Below are positions 14,446-26,113 of a stretch of DNA of 64,000 nucleotides, in pieces. Source of the DNA: Lepus europaeus. Lineage: Eukaryota; Chordata; Mammalia; Lagomorpha; Leporidae. Below the pieces are notes generated by a model. The model was not told where the DNA came from, searched no databases, and saw only the letters and a list, made by a program, of their open reading frames with translations. Each line of letters opens with the position of its first letter. The stretch's first letter is position 1. The stretch covers positions 146,003,701-146,067,700 of the forward strand of contig NC_084827.1 of the NCBI RefSeq assembly GCF_033115175.1, written 5' to 3'. A program made the translations under genes and the position numbers.

Positions 14446-14879
14446 TACAAACCAATAATAAACAATATATGGTCATGGTGTATACAATCTATTCCCAAAT
14501 GACCTGAATGGAAAGAAATATATATACATACACATAATGAGCAGAAGTAGCAAAATGTTAAACTGGTGAATCTATATGGAGAATACATGGGGATTTTCTT
14601 TACTAACACAACTACTCTATAAGCTGAATTATTTCAGTAAAAACAAAGAACAGACACCAACTTGAAAAGGCCACCACTGGTCAATACCTAAGGAAGGATA
14701 TTCAGATAATTTAGAAGAATCTCCCCACAGATTACTTATTACAAGGGAAAATAACTCCACAGTGGATGAAACAATTTTCACCTTTACTAAGTGTCCAAAG
14801 TTAACATCACCCATAATGGGATGGACAAGCATCATGTACCCCATGATGTGCTACACTCAGAAGAAGCACAGGACTCTTG

Positions 14880-15120
14880 AGGTAGGCATGAGACACTGCT
14901 TCCCACATCAGTGACCGTGAGTTCAAGTTCTGGTTTCTCTGCTTCCTGCTAAATGCACACCCTGGGCAGTAGCAGATGATGCCTCAAATACTTGGGTTCC
15001 TATCACTCAAGTGGGAGTCCTGAAGTGAATTCAAAGCGCCAGGCCCAGCCCTGGGTGTTGCAGGCATTTGGAGCACAAACCAAAGAAGACCTTTGTGAGT
15101 GTCTTTGCCTTTCAAGTAAA
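14880..15120 (+). mobile_element. CSINE, old and diverged
   Basis: 'tctgcttcctgctaaatgca' and 'ctttgcctttcaagtaaacc'. Confidence 0.7.
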
Positions 15121-15442
15121 CCAGTAGTACATAGCTTCACTCAGATTTCTCCCAAACCGCCAAAACTTAATCACAAGAAAACACCAGACCAGCCCAGATT
15201 GAGGGACTTATCTCTAAAAGGGAAATTAGCCTTTACTCAAAAAAAAGGCAATGTGATAAGGTGGGGGAAAAAAAAAACACCGAGAAATTATCCCAGATTA
15301 AAGGTCAAAGAGGCATGTTCACTAGTTAGAATGCATATTCTGGATGAGTCTGGTAAAGACAAGTGGTAAGATCTATTTTTTAATAAGACTATCTACATTA
15401 AAGCTCTTAAGTTTGATAACTATTGTTAAGAGATAACATGCA

Positions 15443-15758
15443 GGGGCCGGCGCTGTGGCATAGCAGGTAAAGCTGCCGCCTGTAGTGCCGGCATCCCATA
15501 TGGGTGCCGGTTTGAGACCCGGCTGCTCCACTTCCTATCCAGCTCTCTGCTACGGCCTGGGAAAGCAGAAGATGGCCCAATTCCTTGGACCCCTGCACCC
15601 ACGTGGAAGACCCGAAGAAGTTCCTGGCTTCGGATCAGTGCAGTTCCAGCTGTTGCAGCCAACTGGGGAGTGAACCAGAGGATGGACAACCTCTCCCTCT
15701 CTCTGCCTTGCCTTCTCTGTGTAACCCTGACTTTCAAATAAATTTTTACCCTTAAATA
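15443..15758 (+). mobile_element. CSINE, well preserved
   Basis: 'ggggccggcgctgtggcata' to 'gactttcaaataaatt'. Confidence 0.92.
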
Positions 15759-16207
15759 TTTCTGCATTTTTTTTAAAGAGTCATATCTACAACTGAAATT
15801 CAAATGTTCAATAAGAGTGATAGCAAATATAGTAATAACTGGTAACCTAAGAAAAAGGTATGTACAAGAATATTGCACTAGTCTCAATTTTGTGGATGGA
15901 CGATGGGATCTACATATACAAATAAATATATACACAAATATACATACATACTTCAAAATGCCTCTATTTGGGGGTGGGAAGTTGGGATAAATAAGCAAAC
16001 AGCCCATACACTAAAACAATTAAATGAAGATACATTAAAAAAACAGATGACAGAGCCAAATACATTAGTTTACACTAAGCTTCTGTACGAACATTCTCAA
16101 AATGGGTCAGAAATTAAAATTCAACCTTAAGGTCATCATCACCATGAGAGAGCACTAACAGTCTACCAAATCTGAGGAGCACGTATCTACCTTTGAGAAA
16201 AGACATC

Positions 16208-16482
16208 AGGCACAGGTGTTTCGCCTAGCAGTTGAGTGGCTGATATGCTACGCTGCAGTATGTGAATGCAATCCCAGGCTCCAGCTCCCTGCTAATGTGC
16301 ACCCTAGGAGGCAGCGGTGATGGCTCGAGTAACTGAGTTCCTGGCAGGCACATGGGAAACCTTGGTTAAATCCCCGGCTCCAGTCCTGGCCCCCACTCCA
16401 GGCATCGCAGACAGTGGCTGCACACAGGAGCTCTCCTGTCTCTCTGCCTCTGAGTTCTTTGTTTTTGTTTTTTTTTTAAGTA
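16208..16482 (+). mobile_element. CSINE, old and diverged
   Basis: 'caggcacaggtgtttcgcct' and 'gctccctgctaatgtgcacc'. The tail is lost in T-rich sequence. Confidence 0.7.
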
Positions 16483-16674
16483 GTGTGTGCCTTACAACGA
16501 TTTCAGCACTCAATTCCCAGCTTCCTCCTCCCTTTTTACTGGCACTTTTGAAAATGTCGGTTGATTTCAACCCCAAACATTTGTTTTCTCCCTAGCAAAT
16601 GATACACTGCTTAAAGAACAAAACTGTTTAAAGGAAAATTTAAAATCTTCCTAATTCAAAGAGATTATACTCAC

Positions 16675-16746
16675 TTCTTTTGGAGTATGATTATCAGCAA
16701 TTCTCTGACCTTCAAAGAGAAACCTGAGTGAATTCATTGGAACGCC
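16675..16746 (-). CDS. SUMO1: SUMO1 exon 4 (residues 56-79)
   Basis: The - strand acceptor CACCTTTTTAG|GGC sits after a 12-T run, and the donor is AAAGAA|GTGAGT. The 24 codons translate as [20 protein letters not shown] plus TPKE, the central beta-grasp strands including the face that contacts UBC9. The first Gly codon is GGC, a synonymous difference from the human GGT I recall. Exon length is a multiple of three (72 bp), so its skipping would keep frame. Confidence 0.98.
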
Positions 16747-16859
16747 CTAAAAAGGTGTAAAAAAAAAAAAAGCATATACAAATCTTGTAACAGAAGCTTT
16801 GAGGCACAAAAAGCAAGCATGAAAGCCTTATATAGCACATAAAACTAGGCAGCTGATTC

Positions 16860-17085
16860 TATCAGGATCACCATATACTGAGTACCAACCATTTGCTAAG
16901 CCATCATATGCATAGTCATAACTGTTCCTAACAATCCTGGAAGGTGGTGGTATCACCTTATCTTCATTTTACAGCTAGCAAACTCTATGTTTAGAGAAAG
17001 CGTACAATCCAGTCAAGAATTTAAGCCCAAACCTGCTTCTAGGCCTGTGTTCTAGATCACAACCCTCTATTCATTTTTGCTAAAC
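16860..17085 (-). mobile_element. MIR element, antisense
   Basis: 'tgagtaccaaccatttgcta', 'aactgttcctaacaatcctg', 'tatcttcattttacagctag' and 'ttctaggcctgtgttctaga' correspond to the reverse complement of the MIR consensus. Upstream of SUMO1 exon 4 in the transcript. Confidence 0.7.
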
Positions 17086-17098
17086 TCTGTGACCTAGC

Positions 17099-17405
17099 AG
17101 GGCCAGCACTCTGGCACAGCAGGTTAAGACACAGTCTGCACCGTCACCATCGGAGAGCGGAGTACCTGTTCCAGTCCCAGCTGCTCCGCTTCTGATCCAG
17201 CTCCCTGATAAAGCATCTGGAAAGGCAGTGGGAGATGGCCAAGTAGCTGGATCCCACCACCCCTAAGGAACACCCAGGAGTTCCTGGATACTAGCTTCAG
17301 CCTGGCCCAGGCTCAATCGTCACAGCCATTTGGGGAGTGAACCAACTGATGGAAGAGCTCTTTCTCTCTGTTTCTCCCTGTCACTTTGTCGATCAAATAA
17401 CGTTC
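17099..17405 (+). mobile_element. CSINE
   Basis: 'gggccagcactctggcacag' to 'gtcgatcaaataacg'. Confidence 0.85.
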
Positions 17406-17444
17406 CTACAGAAACCAATCTATAAAATAAAATGGCAGAATGAT

Positions 17445-17572
17445 GGGCCAGTGTTGTGGTATAGGGGGTAAAGCCACCGCCTGTGATGCTGGGATCCATA
17501 TGGGCGCCAGTTTGGGTCCCAGCTGCTCCACTTCCAATCCAGCTCCCTGCTAAAGGCCTGAGAAAGCAGAAT
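17445..17572 (+). mobile_element. CSINE, 3'-truncated
   Basis: Head 'gggccagtgttgtggtatag', ends abruptly at 'gaaagcagaatttg'. Confidence 0.8.
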
Positions 17573-18019
17573 TTGCTTCAGAGTTTTAAGTATTAAAATG
17601 ACAATGTATTTTAAGTACTTATAGCATATGTGCACTTACAGCATAGTGCACATAATGAGTAAATGTTCCTTTCTCTGGGTGAATTTCTTCTCAATTTTAG
17701 CTCCCACCAAAATTATTAATGTGAATCAGCTGAGCCTCCATTATGAGATTTTACTGAGTTTAACAAAACCTACATTAACAGCAGAGACAAAACTGTTTCA
17801 CTTAACAGCTAATCACTTTCTGCTGACTAAATTATGTGTTACAAATCCCAACAATTAAAAAAGCAAACCATATACAATAAAATCTATAGTACATTAATAT
17901 GTAAATAATTTTAATAGACTAATTAAACCCATTTCTTGCTTGTTAATGAATTTCATGTCACCTAAAGTATGCCTTGGTTATCTTATGTAAACATATTTAT
18001 TCTAATTACACTTATTTTT

Positions 18020-18250
18020 AAGCTCTGTTAATAATGGTAACAACAGGTAACAGTCCCTGCGCAAGTTCGGACACCACAGTCAGAGGTTTACATAGGTTAC
18101 GGCATCGCATCTTCCTGAGGCAGTACCAATACAATATTAGTATTTTACTAATGGGGAGGCAAGACACAGTGAGGCTCAATAACTTGCCCATCACAGCGCT
18201 AGAATCCAAATTTAAATCAGGCAGGTTAAAGGAATTCGCTAATGATCTAA
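18020..18250 (-). mobile_element. MIR element, antisense
   Basis: 'cagaggtttacataggttac', 'atattagtattttactaatg', 'ggcaagacacagtgaggctc' and 'aataacttgcccatcacagc' fit the MIR consensus in reverse. Moderately diverged. Confidence 0.65.
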
Positions 18251-18533
18251 TAATCTAGATCATGAAGGCCAGAATCTGTGAGGATTTGGTATTAAAAAAT
18301 TAACTGGACTTCCATAAGAACTTTCTTTAAACAGAAAATTGCTTGATATTTCAAATGCAATTAGCAATAACATGTACTACTATACATAAAGACATTGTAC
18401 TGATAATTTAGTACTTAAATGTAACATATGGCTAAAACCTCCAGTTAGAAGCATAAGGAAATTTCATAATCACCAAAAATTATTTGCTTTTACTATTATA
18501 TACACTAGTAAGACATCAAGATAGAAACAGTTT

Positions 18534-18830
18534 GGGCCAGCACTGTGGCATAGTGGGTAAAGCCGGTGCTTGCAGTAGTGCCAGCATCCCACATGGGTGT
18601 GGGTTTGAGTCCCAGCTGCTCCACTTCCGATCCAGCTATCTGCTATGGCCTGGGAAAGCAGTAGAAGATGGCCCAGGGCCCCTGTATCTGCGTGGGAGAC
18701 CCAGAAGAAGCTCCTGGCTCCTGGCTTCAGATTGGTCCAGCTCTGGCCATTATAGCCAATTGGGGAGTGAACCAGCGGGAAAGACTTCTTTCTCTCTCCC
18801 TCTCTGTAACTCTGCCTTTCAAATGAATTC
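18534..18830 (+). mobile_element. CSINE
   Basis: 'gggccagcactgtggcatag' to 'ctgcctttcaaatgaat'. It ends about 230 bp from SUMO1 exon 3. Confidence 0.88.
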
Positions 18831-19050
18831 TATGTCTTTACAATTCTTGGCCTATTTTGGAAACTAGTTCTACGTCTTATGAATTCAAACTTTGAAATGG
18901 GTCACAAGAGAAAAAAGGCAATTAAACAGAGTATAAGAAATGGTAACATTAGGGTATTTTCCTTGCTTGCTAATGGTGAAAATAGGATCTTTCTTTTGAC
19001 AACCTTCAGTAAAAGGAAAATATATGGCAAAACACAGTATTTAAAGATCA

Positions 19051-19140
<90 letters not shown>

Positions 19141-19280
19141 CTAAGGAGATAAAAGAAAAAAAATTACCCCTCTTTGTATAAACTACTTGCTTTGTTGGAA
19201 CAAAACTATGTACTTATATATATAGAGCAGCTAGACACCCATATTTTTCCATAAAAATATATTTAGCATTCCTGTTTTTC

Positions 19281-19970
19281 TTATTTTTTTTTAAAGATTT
19301 ATTTATTTTAGGGCCAGCGCCGTGGCTCAACAGGCTAATCCTCCGCCTTGCGGCGCCGGCACACCGGGTTCTAGTCCCAGTTAGGGCGCCGGATTCTATC
19401 CCGGTTGCCCCTCTTCCAGGCCAGCTCTCTGCTATGGCCCGGGAGTGCAGTGGAGGATGGCCCAAGTGCTTGGGCCCTGCACCCCATGGGAGACCAGGAG
19501 AAGCACCTGGCTCCTGGCGTTGGATCAGCGCGATGCGGCGGCCATTGAAGGGTGAACCAACGGCAAAGGAAGACCTTTGTCTCTCTCTCACTGTCCACAC
19601 TGCCTGTCAAAAATAAAAAAAATTTTTTAAAAAGCTGTTTTAAAAAAAAAATTTATTTATTTTACTTGAAAGTCAGAGTTATACAGAGAGAGGAGAGGCA
19701 GAGAGAGAGGTTTTCCATCCGATGGTTCACTCCCCAATTGGCCGCAATGGCCAGAGCTGCATCGATCCAAAGCCAGGAGCCAGGAGCTTCTTCTGGGTCT
19801 CACACACGGGTGCAGGGGCCCAAGGACCAGGGCCATCTTCCACGGCTTTCCCAGGCCATAGCAGAGAGCTGGGTGGGAAGAGGGGCAGCCAGGACTAGAA
19901 CCAGCGCCCATATGGGATGCCAGTGCTTCAGGCCAGAGTGTTAACCCACTGTGCCATAGCGCCAGCCCCC
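19281..19970 (-). mobile_element. Antisense CSINE split by a CSINE2 in its tail
   Basis: Tail piece 19281-19310 and body 19651-19970 ('agtcagagttatacagagag' to 'atagcgccagccc'). Its tail served as target for the insertion at 19311-19650. Confidence 0.88.
19311..19650 (+). mobile_element. CSINE2 nested in an antisense CSINE tail
   Basis: 'gggccagcgccgtggctcaa' to 'ctgcctgtcaaaaataaa'. 14-bp duplication atttatttatttta at 19297-19310 and 19651-19664. With its host it forms an inverted SINE pair 140 bp from SUMO1 exon 3. Confidence 0.92.
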
Positions 19971-20001
19971 CTAACTGCTTTTATTAAAACACTTTAATCA
20001 G

Positions 20002-20318
20002 GGGCAGGCACTGTGGCACAGTGGCTTAAGCTTGCCCTTAGAATACCCCACCATATCAGAGTAACAGTTTGAGTCCCAGCTCCTCCACTTCTGATCCAGC
20101 TTCCTGCTAATGCATCCAGAGAAGCAGCAGATGATGACCCAAGTGCTTAGGCCTCTGCCACCAACCGAGGGGACCTGGATGGGATTCCCGGCTCCTGGCT
20201 TTGGCCTGGACCAACCCTGGCTGTTGCAGGCATTTAGGGAGTGAACCAGCAGATGAAGATCTGTTCTCTCTCCACCCTGTCCCCTATCTCTCTTTCAAAT
20301 AAATAAGAGTAAACTTTA
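20002..20318 (+). mobile_element. CSINE
   Basis: 'ggggcaggcactgtggcaca' to 'ctttcaaataaataagag'. Confidence 0.87.
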
Positions 20319-20764
20319 AAAAAACACTAATCATTTTCAAAATTGCTTTAGCTCCACTACAAAAAAAAATTCTTAATAAAACAAACGCCATAGTTTGTTT
20401 TAAATTATCAATACTAAAATTATCAATATAAGTAAAAAGTATGTATGTGAAGGAATGTATTCCTTCATTACTACATATCTACTCTACTGTCAAAATTAAA
20501 GACAAACTATCAGATTCACAAAAGCAACTCAAAAAATTATCCCCCCCAAGTAAAGTGTCCATGAAGGTGTTCAAATGTAGGAGACAGACGTGTGCCATGA
20601 AACAGAAGGAGAAATATTCCTGCCACAGAAAGCTACCTCACAGAATTTATATATTGGCATTTGCAGACTGTACAGTTTCAAAGCTGACCTTTATCGATAC
20701 ATATCGTGTTCACAAATGTGTATCAGCAAAAGTTTCATCCGTACAATTTTTTTAAAGAAAGAAA

Positions 20765-21286
20765 ATATTTAAATTATTATTTGCAAGGCAGATAGAGACA
20801 GAGACACAGAGCAAGATCTTTTCCACTGGTTCATTCCCCAATTGATGACAAAGGCAAAGACTGAAGACAAGAGCTAAGAACTAAATCCAGGTTTCCCAAT
20901 GAGAGGCAGAACCTCAATTACTGGAGTCATCCCTCTGCCTCCCAGATCTGCACTGGCAGGAAGCTGGAATCCAGAGTTGGAGCGGGGAGTGGGCGCTGTG
21001 GCATTCTGCCTTTTAGGACTGATCCTACCCGATCCTATACTTGGATGATCGGCATGTCACATGTAGCATTGGTGAGGGTGTAAGATAATGAGAATTTTTA
21101 TCCACTTTTGATCTGGGGAGTGAACCAGCAGATGAAAGATCTCCATCTCCATCTCCCTCTCTCTGTAACTCTGCCTTTCAAATAAATAAATTTAAAAATA
21201 AATAAAAGAGTTGGAGCTGGGAATTGGACTCAGGTACTCTGATGTGGGATACAGGCATCTTAACTACTAGGCCAAATGAATGCTCC
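20765..21286 (-). mobile_element. Antisense CSINE split by a chimeric insertion
   Basis: Pieces 20765-20983 and 21207-21286 of one antisense element, interrupted by 20984-21206. agagttggagc is present at both junctions (20973-20983, 21207-21217). Confidence 0.82.
20984..21206 (+). mobile_element. CSINE with a foreign 105-bp middle segment
   Basis: Head 'gggagtgggcgctgtggc' and tail 'atctggggagtgaaccagca' to 'caaataaataaattt' are C-repeat, but about 21005-21110 is unrelated sequence replacing the SINE body. The 11-bp TSD shows that the whole chimera inserted as one unit, or was altered afterwards. Confidence 0.75.
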
Positions 21287-21331
21287 TTTATAATATTTTT
21301 GTGAGAGTAACTATGAAGAAAAGAAACTTCT

Positions 21332-21632
21332 CGGGGCCAGCTCTGTGGCGTAATGGATAAAAGCTGCCACCTACAGTGCTCACATCCCATATGGGCACCG
21401 GTTCTAGTCCCAGCTGCTCCACTTCCTATCCAGCTCTCTGCTATGGCCTAGGAAAGCAGTGGAAGATGGCCCAAGAGCTCCTGGCTCCTGGCTCCAGATC
21501 AGTGCAGCTCCGGCCATTGTGGCCATCTGGGGAGTGAACCAGCAGATGGAAGACCTCTCTCTCTCTCTGCCTCTCCTTCTCTCTCTGTGTAACTCTGACT
21601 TTCAAGTAAAATAAATAAGTCTGAAAAGGGAA
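21332..21632 (+). mobile_element. CSINE
   Basis: 'ggggccagctctgtggcgta' to 'gactttcaagtaaaataaat', followed by a GGGGA minisatellite (21637-21663). Confidence 0.88.
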
Positions 21633-21805
21633 GGAAAGCGGGGAGGGGAGGGGAGGGGAGGGAAAAGTTCTCTTCCCATAATTTCTTACTGAGATCAGGC
21701 ACCTTCAGGATGGTGTGACTAGACCATAAACTATCACACATCTCAAACAATACACTACAATCATCACCTCCAGATGAAATAAAGAACAGTACATTTTTCA
21801 TTTTA

Positions 21806-22110
21806 GTGGTGAGCATTTGGTGCAGCAGTTAATTTTCCTCCTAGGGCTCCCACATCCCATATTGGGGTCCCTGCGTTTGAGTTCCAGCTCCATTTCTGAT
21901 CCAGCTTCCTTCTAATGTGCACTCTGGGGAGGGAGCAGGAGGTGGCTTAAGTAGTTGGATGCCTGCCACCCATCTGACACTGAGATTGAGTTCCAGGCTC
22001 CTGGCTTAGGCCTGTCACAGACCAGACTGTGGTGCACATTTGGACAATGAACCAGCAAGCAGAAGACCTCAATCTCTCTCTCTTCATTTCAAATAAATAT
22101 TTTTTTAATA
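21806..22110 (+). mobile_element. CSINE, old
   Basis: 'gtggtgagcatttggtgcag' to 'catttcaaataaatattttt'. Confidence 0.8.
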
Positions 22111-22146
22111 TTTTTAACATTTTTCCTCTTTTTTAAGAGAAAAGTT

Positions 22147-22410
22147 TGGGGCCAGTATTGTGCCATAACAGTTCAAGTCCCAGCTGCCCCACTTTTGATC
22201 CAGCTCCCTGCTCACATGCCTGGGGAAGCAACAGAAAATGGCCCAAGTGCTTGGACCTTGGCTGTACACATGGGAGACCTGGATGCATTCCAGGCTCCTG
22301 GCTTCAGCCTGGCCTAGCCCTAGCCATTGTAGTCATTTGAGGAGTAAACCACAGGATAGAAGATCAGTCTCACCCTCTCTCTTTTTCAAATAAATAAAAT
22401 ATATCCTAAA
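22147..22410 (+). mobile_element. CSINE, internal head deletion
   Basis: 'tggggccagtattgtgccat' then directly 'agttcaagtcccagctgccc'; ends 'caaataaataaaatat'. Confidence 0.82.
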
Positions 22411-22414
22411 AAAA

Positions 22415-23872
22415 AGTCTTTATTGTAAAGCAGTATTTTAACCTAGAAACCATTAAAAAAAGAAAAATGGATAAATGCAACCTAAAACATAAACCATATT
22501 GGAAGAAATATTCACAACATATGTGACAGTCAAGGGCAAGCAGGACAATACAAAAAAACCCGAAAAATTAATAATTCTTAAAAAGGCAATCCATGGTGTA
22601 CAGGGAGACACACAGATCAAAGGCTTTTATAAAACTGAGAGCCCAGAAATAAACCTATGCTCATGTATCTATAGTCAACTCATTTTTTTTTTTTTAAGCT
22701 AGTTGGGTTTTTGTTTTTTGTTTTTGTTTTTGTTTTTTGATAGGCAGAGTGGATAGTGAGAGAGACAGAGACACAGAGAGACAGAGAGAAAGGTCTTCCT
22801 TTGCCGTTGGTTCACCCTCCAATGGCCACCGCGGTAGGCGTGCTGCGGCCAGCGCACCGCGCTGATCTGAAGGCAGCAGCCAGGTATTTATCCTGGTCTC
22901 CCATGGGGTGCAGGGCCCAAGCACTTGGGCCATCCTCCACTGCACTCCCTGGTCACAGCAGAGAGCTGGCCTGGAAGAGGGGCAACCGGGACAGAATCCG
23001 GCGCCCCGACTGGGACTAGAACCCGGTGTGCCAGCACCGGAAGGCGGAGGATTAGCCTGTATAGTCAACTCATTTTTGACAAGGATGCCGAGACATGTCA
23101 ATAGGAAAAACAAACACATCTTTTTTTTTTTTTTTTCAACTAATGGTCTGGGACAACAAACCCATACAAAAATTACTAAAAATGAAGATGTGTTAAAATT
23201 ATAAAACTCAGACGAAACCACAGGTGTAAATCTTTGTGACCCTGAATCAAAGGAGGTACTTTTTTCTAAAAGGAGCAGAGAACTTCTACTTTGCTTATCG
23301 CCTTGTCTAAATACTGAGAGTTTGTGGATTCAAAAGGCTTCCACAGCCCAGGCTGCTCATGTCAAGAGCCTCAGGTGATTATTGACATCATACATAAGAG
23401 TGTTAACTGCTAAATTAACAACAGGAGTCACTGTGCACTAACTTCCCATGCAGGACCACTGTCCTCAGAGTTGTATTATAATTATGTCTAAGTTCTTGCA
23501 AAAGATGTATCATTCTTGGGTGCTTCTTTAAGTTAATTAAGTTTCTAAAAAAAAAAAAAAAAAAAAGACAAGTAAAATCAACTTCAAGATGCAATGACTT
23601 TGAACAGCCCTCATCTTGACTACTGAGGAAAAATTTTGTTGTTTTTCTTTCATGCAATCTGTTGAACTTTTTACTTAGAATAGAGTTGATCTTCTGTGTT
23701 AATCAAAAATAGAGCTTAGTAGAGAATGAGACTGGGATTGGAGAGGGAGGAGGAGAAGGGGTGGAAATGTGGGTGGGAGGGCAGATATGGTGGGAAGAAC
23801 CATATACCTAAAGTACTTATGAAATGCATGAAGTTTGTATTCCTTAAGTAAAAGGCTTCCTTGGGGGGAAAA
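22415..23872 (+). mobile_element. LINE-1 fragment (ORF2 piece plus 3' UTR)
   Basis: ORF2-like sequence ('gaaataaacctatgctcatg', 'gtcaactcatttttgacaag') joins, with an internal deletion near 23220, to the rabbit-type L1 3' UTR. The part at 23270-23470 is a reverse-complement match to 48360-48560 of the antisense L1. It contains a 20-A run at 23547-23566 and ends in an A tail after 'cttccttgggggg'. Interrupted by a CSINE2 at 22688-23059. Inactive. Confidence 0.8.
22688..23059 (-). mobile_element. CSINE2, antisense, inside L1, 18-bp TSD
   Basis: 'gataggcagagtggatagtg' to 'aaggcggaggattagcctg'. tatagtcaactcattttt at 22670-22687 and 23060-23077. Confidence 0.94.
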
Positions 23873-23892
23873 AAAAGGAATCTCGGGCAACT

Positions 23893-24025
23893 CAATACAT
23901 TCATTTGAGCCTTGGTTTCCTCATCTCTGTAAGATGCAATAAAGATAAATGAGGTAATATACGGTTGTCTCTGGCATAATATTTGGCACATTGTAGATGC
24001 TCATTAAAATGTAGCTGTCATTATG
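23893..24025 (+). mobile_element. MIR element, 3' half
   Basis: 'gagccttggtttcctcatct', 'aataaagataaatgaggtaa' and 'tttggcacattgtagatgct' follow the MIR 3' half, ending in a 16-A run before the next L1. Confidence 0.65.
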
Positions 24026-24343
24026 AAAAAAAAAAAAAAAAACACTTTGTGACCCTGGATTAGCAACAGTTTCTTAGCTATAATACCAAATTAAAGCAAC
24101 AGCAAAATAGATAAACTTAATTCAATAAAATTAAGAACAGTACACTGCAAAGGATGCAACCTAGAATGTGAAGAATACCCCAAAAATGAGAGAAAATAAC
24201 TACAAAACATAGATCTGTTTTAAGGTTTAATACTCAGAATATATAAAGAACTACGACAACTCAACAAAATGCTCCATTAACAAATGGGCAAAAAGACCTG
24301 ACTAGACACTTTTCCAAAGATTTTTGTAAAATGGCCAACAAGC

Positions 24344-24654
24344 AGGGCCAGCATTGTAGCGCAGCAGGTGAAGCAACTGCCTGCAAAGTCAGCATCCCAG
24401 ATGAGCACCAGTTCAAGCCCCAGATGCTCCACTTCCCATCCCACAACCTACTAATGGACCTGGGAGAACAGCAGAAAGAAGACAGCTCAAGTACTGGGAC
24501 CACCAACACCGATGCGGGAGATCCAGGTGGATTTCCAGGCTCCTGGCTTCAGCCTCATGCAGCCTTGGCTACTGCGGCCCTTTGGGAAGTAAACCAGTGG
24601 GTGGAAGAGCTCTCTAACTGCTCCTTTTACATACATCTTTTTTTAAAATGTCTA
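24344..24654 (+). mobile_element. CSINE inside an old L1
   Basis: 'agggccagcattgtagcgca' to 'aagtaaaccagtgggtggaa' and a T/A-rich tail. Confidence 0.83.
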
Positions 24655-24867
24655 TTAAGTATATAAAAATACGTTCAACATCATCAGCCATCAAGAAAAG
24701 GCAAATCAAAATCACAGTGAGATCCCACTTCATCCCCACTATGACTATCACCAAAAAGATAACAGGTGTTGATCATGTAGAGAAATTAAAACTTTCATAA
24801 TGTTGCTGGTGAGAATGTAAAATGGTACAGCCACTGCTGAAGACCATTTGGCAATACTTTATTAAAC

Positions 24868-25147
24868 ATAGCAAAGCAGGTGTTTAGTAGTTAAGATGCC
24901 TGTGTTCCACAACAAAGTACCTAGGTTCAATTCTTGGCTCCTGCTCCTCACTTGGGCTTCCTGCTAAATGCACACTCTTGTTAGGCAGCAGTGATGGCTC
25001 AAGTAACTGCATTCCTGCCACACACATGGGAGACCTGGCTTGTGTTTCTGGCTCCTGTGTTTTGGACCGCAGCCCAGTCCCAGGCATTCTGGAGAGTGAA
25101 CTACCAGATGGGAGCACTCGTGCTCTAATAAATGAATAAAAATTATT
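24868..25147 (+). mobile_element. CSINE, old, inside L1
   Basis: 'agcaggtgtttagtagttaa' to 'ctctaataaatgaataaaaa'. Confidence 0.75.
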
Positions 25148-25151
25148 TTAG

Positions 25152-25472
25152 GGACCGGTGCCGTGGGTAGCGGGTAAAGCCACCGCCTGCAATGCCGACA
25201 TCCCTTATGGGCGCCGGTTCGCGTCCCAGAGGCTCCACTTCTGATCCACCTCTCTGCTGTAGCCTGGGAAAGCAGTAGAATTTGGCTCAAGCCCTTGGGC
25301 CCCTGCACCCACATGGGAGACCCGGAAGAAACTACTGGCTTCAGATTGGCGCAGCTCCGGCCGTTGTGGCCAACTGAGGAGTGAACCAGTGGATGGAAGA
25401 CCTCTCACTCTCCCCCTCTCCTTCTCTGTGTAACTCTGCCTTTCAAATAAATAAATAAATCTTTTTAAAAAT
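25152..25472 (+). mobile_element. CSINE
   Basis: 'gggaccggtgccgtgggtag' to 'caaataaataaataaatc'. Sits directly behind the preceding SINE's tail. Confidence 0.9.
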
Positions 25473-25877
25473 TTATTTTCAATAAATTTTAATTATTAAA
25501 AAGATACTATAATGGACCCAGCAATTTGACCCCTATGTACATACACAAAGAAGCCAAAACCACATGTCCACACAGCATATATAAATGCTCATAATCTTAT
25601 TCATAATAGCTGAAATATGGAACCAAACCAAATGTCCATCAACTGGTAAGCAGATAACATAAAATACAGCAACATGTGTTCTAGCCTAGAGCCAGCCCTC
25701 TCAGGACGAAGACGATACCTCTCACTAAAGTGTCCGCTCCTGGAGTCTAAACAATTTCAAGAAAAACAGTTTTGTTCAAAATTAGCAAAAAGAGATTGTG
25801 AAAATCTTTTTCTCCCATAAGAGAAAAATAGGCAGGACTCAAAAAAAAAAAAAAAGGAAAAAAACAAACAAACAGGA

Positions 25878-26105
25878 TCGTGGCAGGCATCTAGCCTCAT
25901 GATTAAGACGTCTGAATAACCTGGGTGCCAGACACGGCTCCATCTTCCTGCGAGGCAGCAAAGCCAGCTCAGGTACTTGAGCATGCAGACAGACAAGCCA
26001 TGGGAGACCGGTATACATTCCCAGCTTCTGGCTCTAGCCGAATGCGCACATCTGAAGAGTGAACCAGTGCAGGGGGATTTTTCTCTAATAAAAATTATTA
26101 AAAAG
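25878..26105 (+). mobile_element. CSINE, old, with deletions
   Basis: 'ggcaggcatctagcctcatg', 'gagagtgaaccag'-like end and an A-rich tail. Confidence 0.6.
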
Positions 26106-26113
26106 AAAAAAAA

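Larger units (their letters stand above)
24045..25705 (+). mobile_element. Ancient LINE-1 ORF2 3' fragment, split by three SINEs
   Basis: Pieces at 24045-24343, 24655-24867 and 25475-25705 read through in order as the L1 ORF2 C-terminal region: 'tactcagaatatataaagaa', 'gcaaatcaaaatcacagtga', 'gagaatgtaaaatggtacag', 'ccaaatgtccatcaactggt'. Several stops; an old L1M-type copy. Confidence 0.8.
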
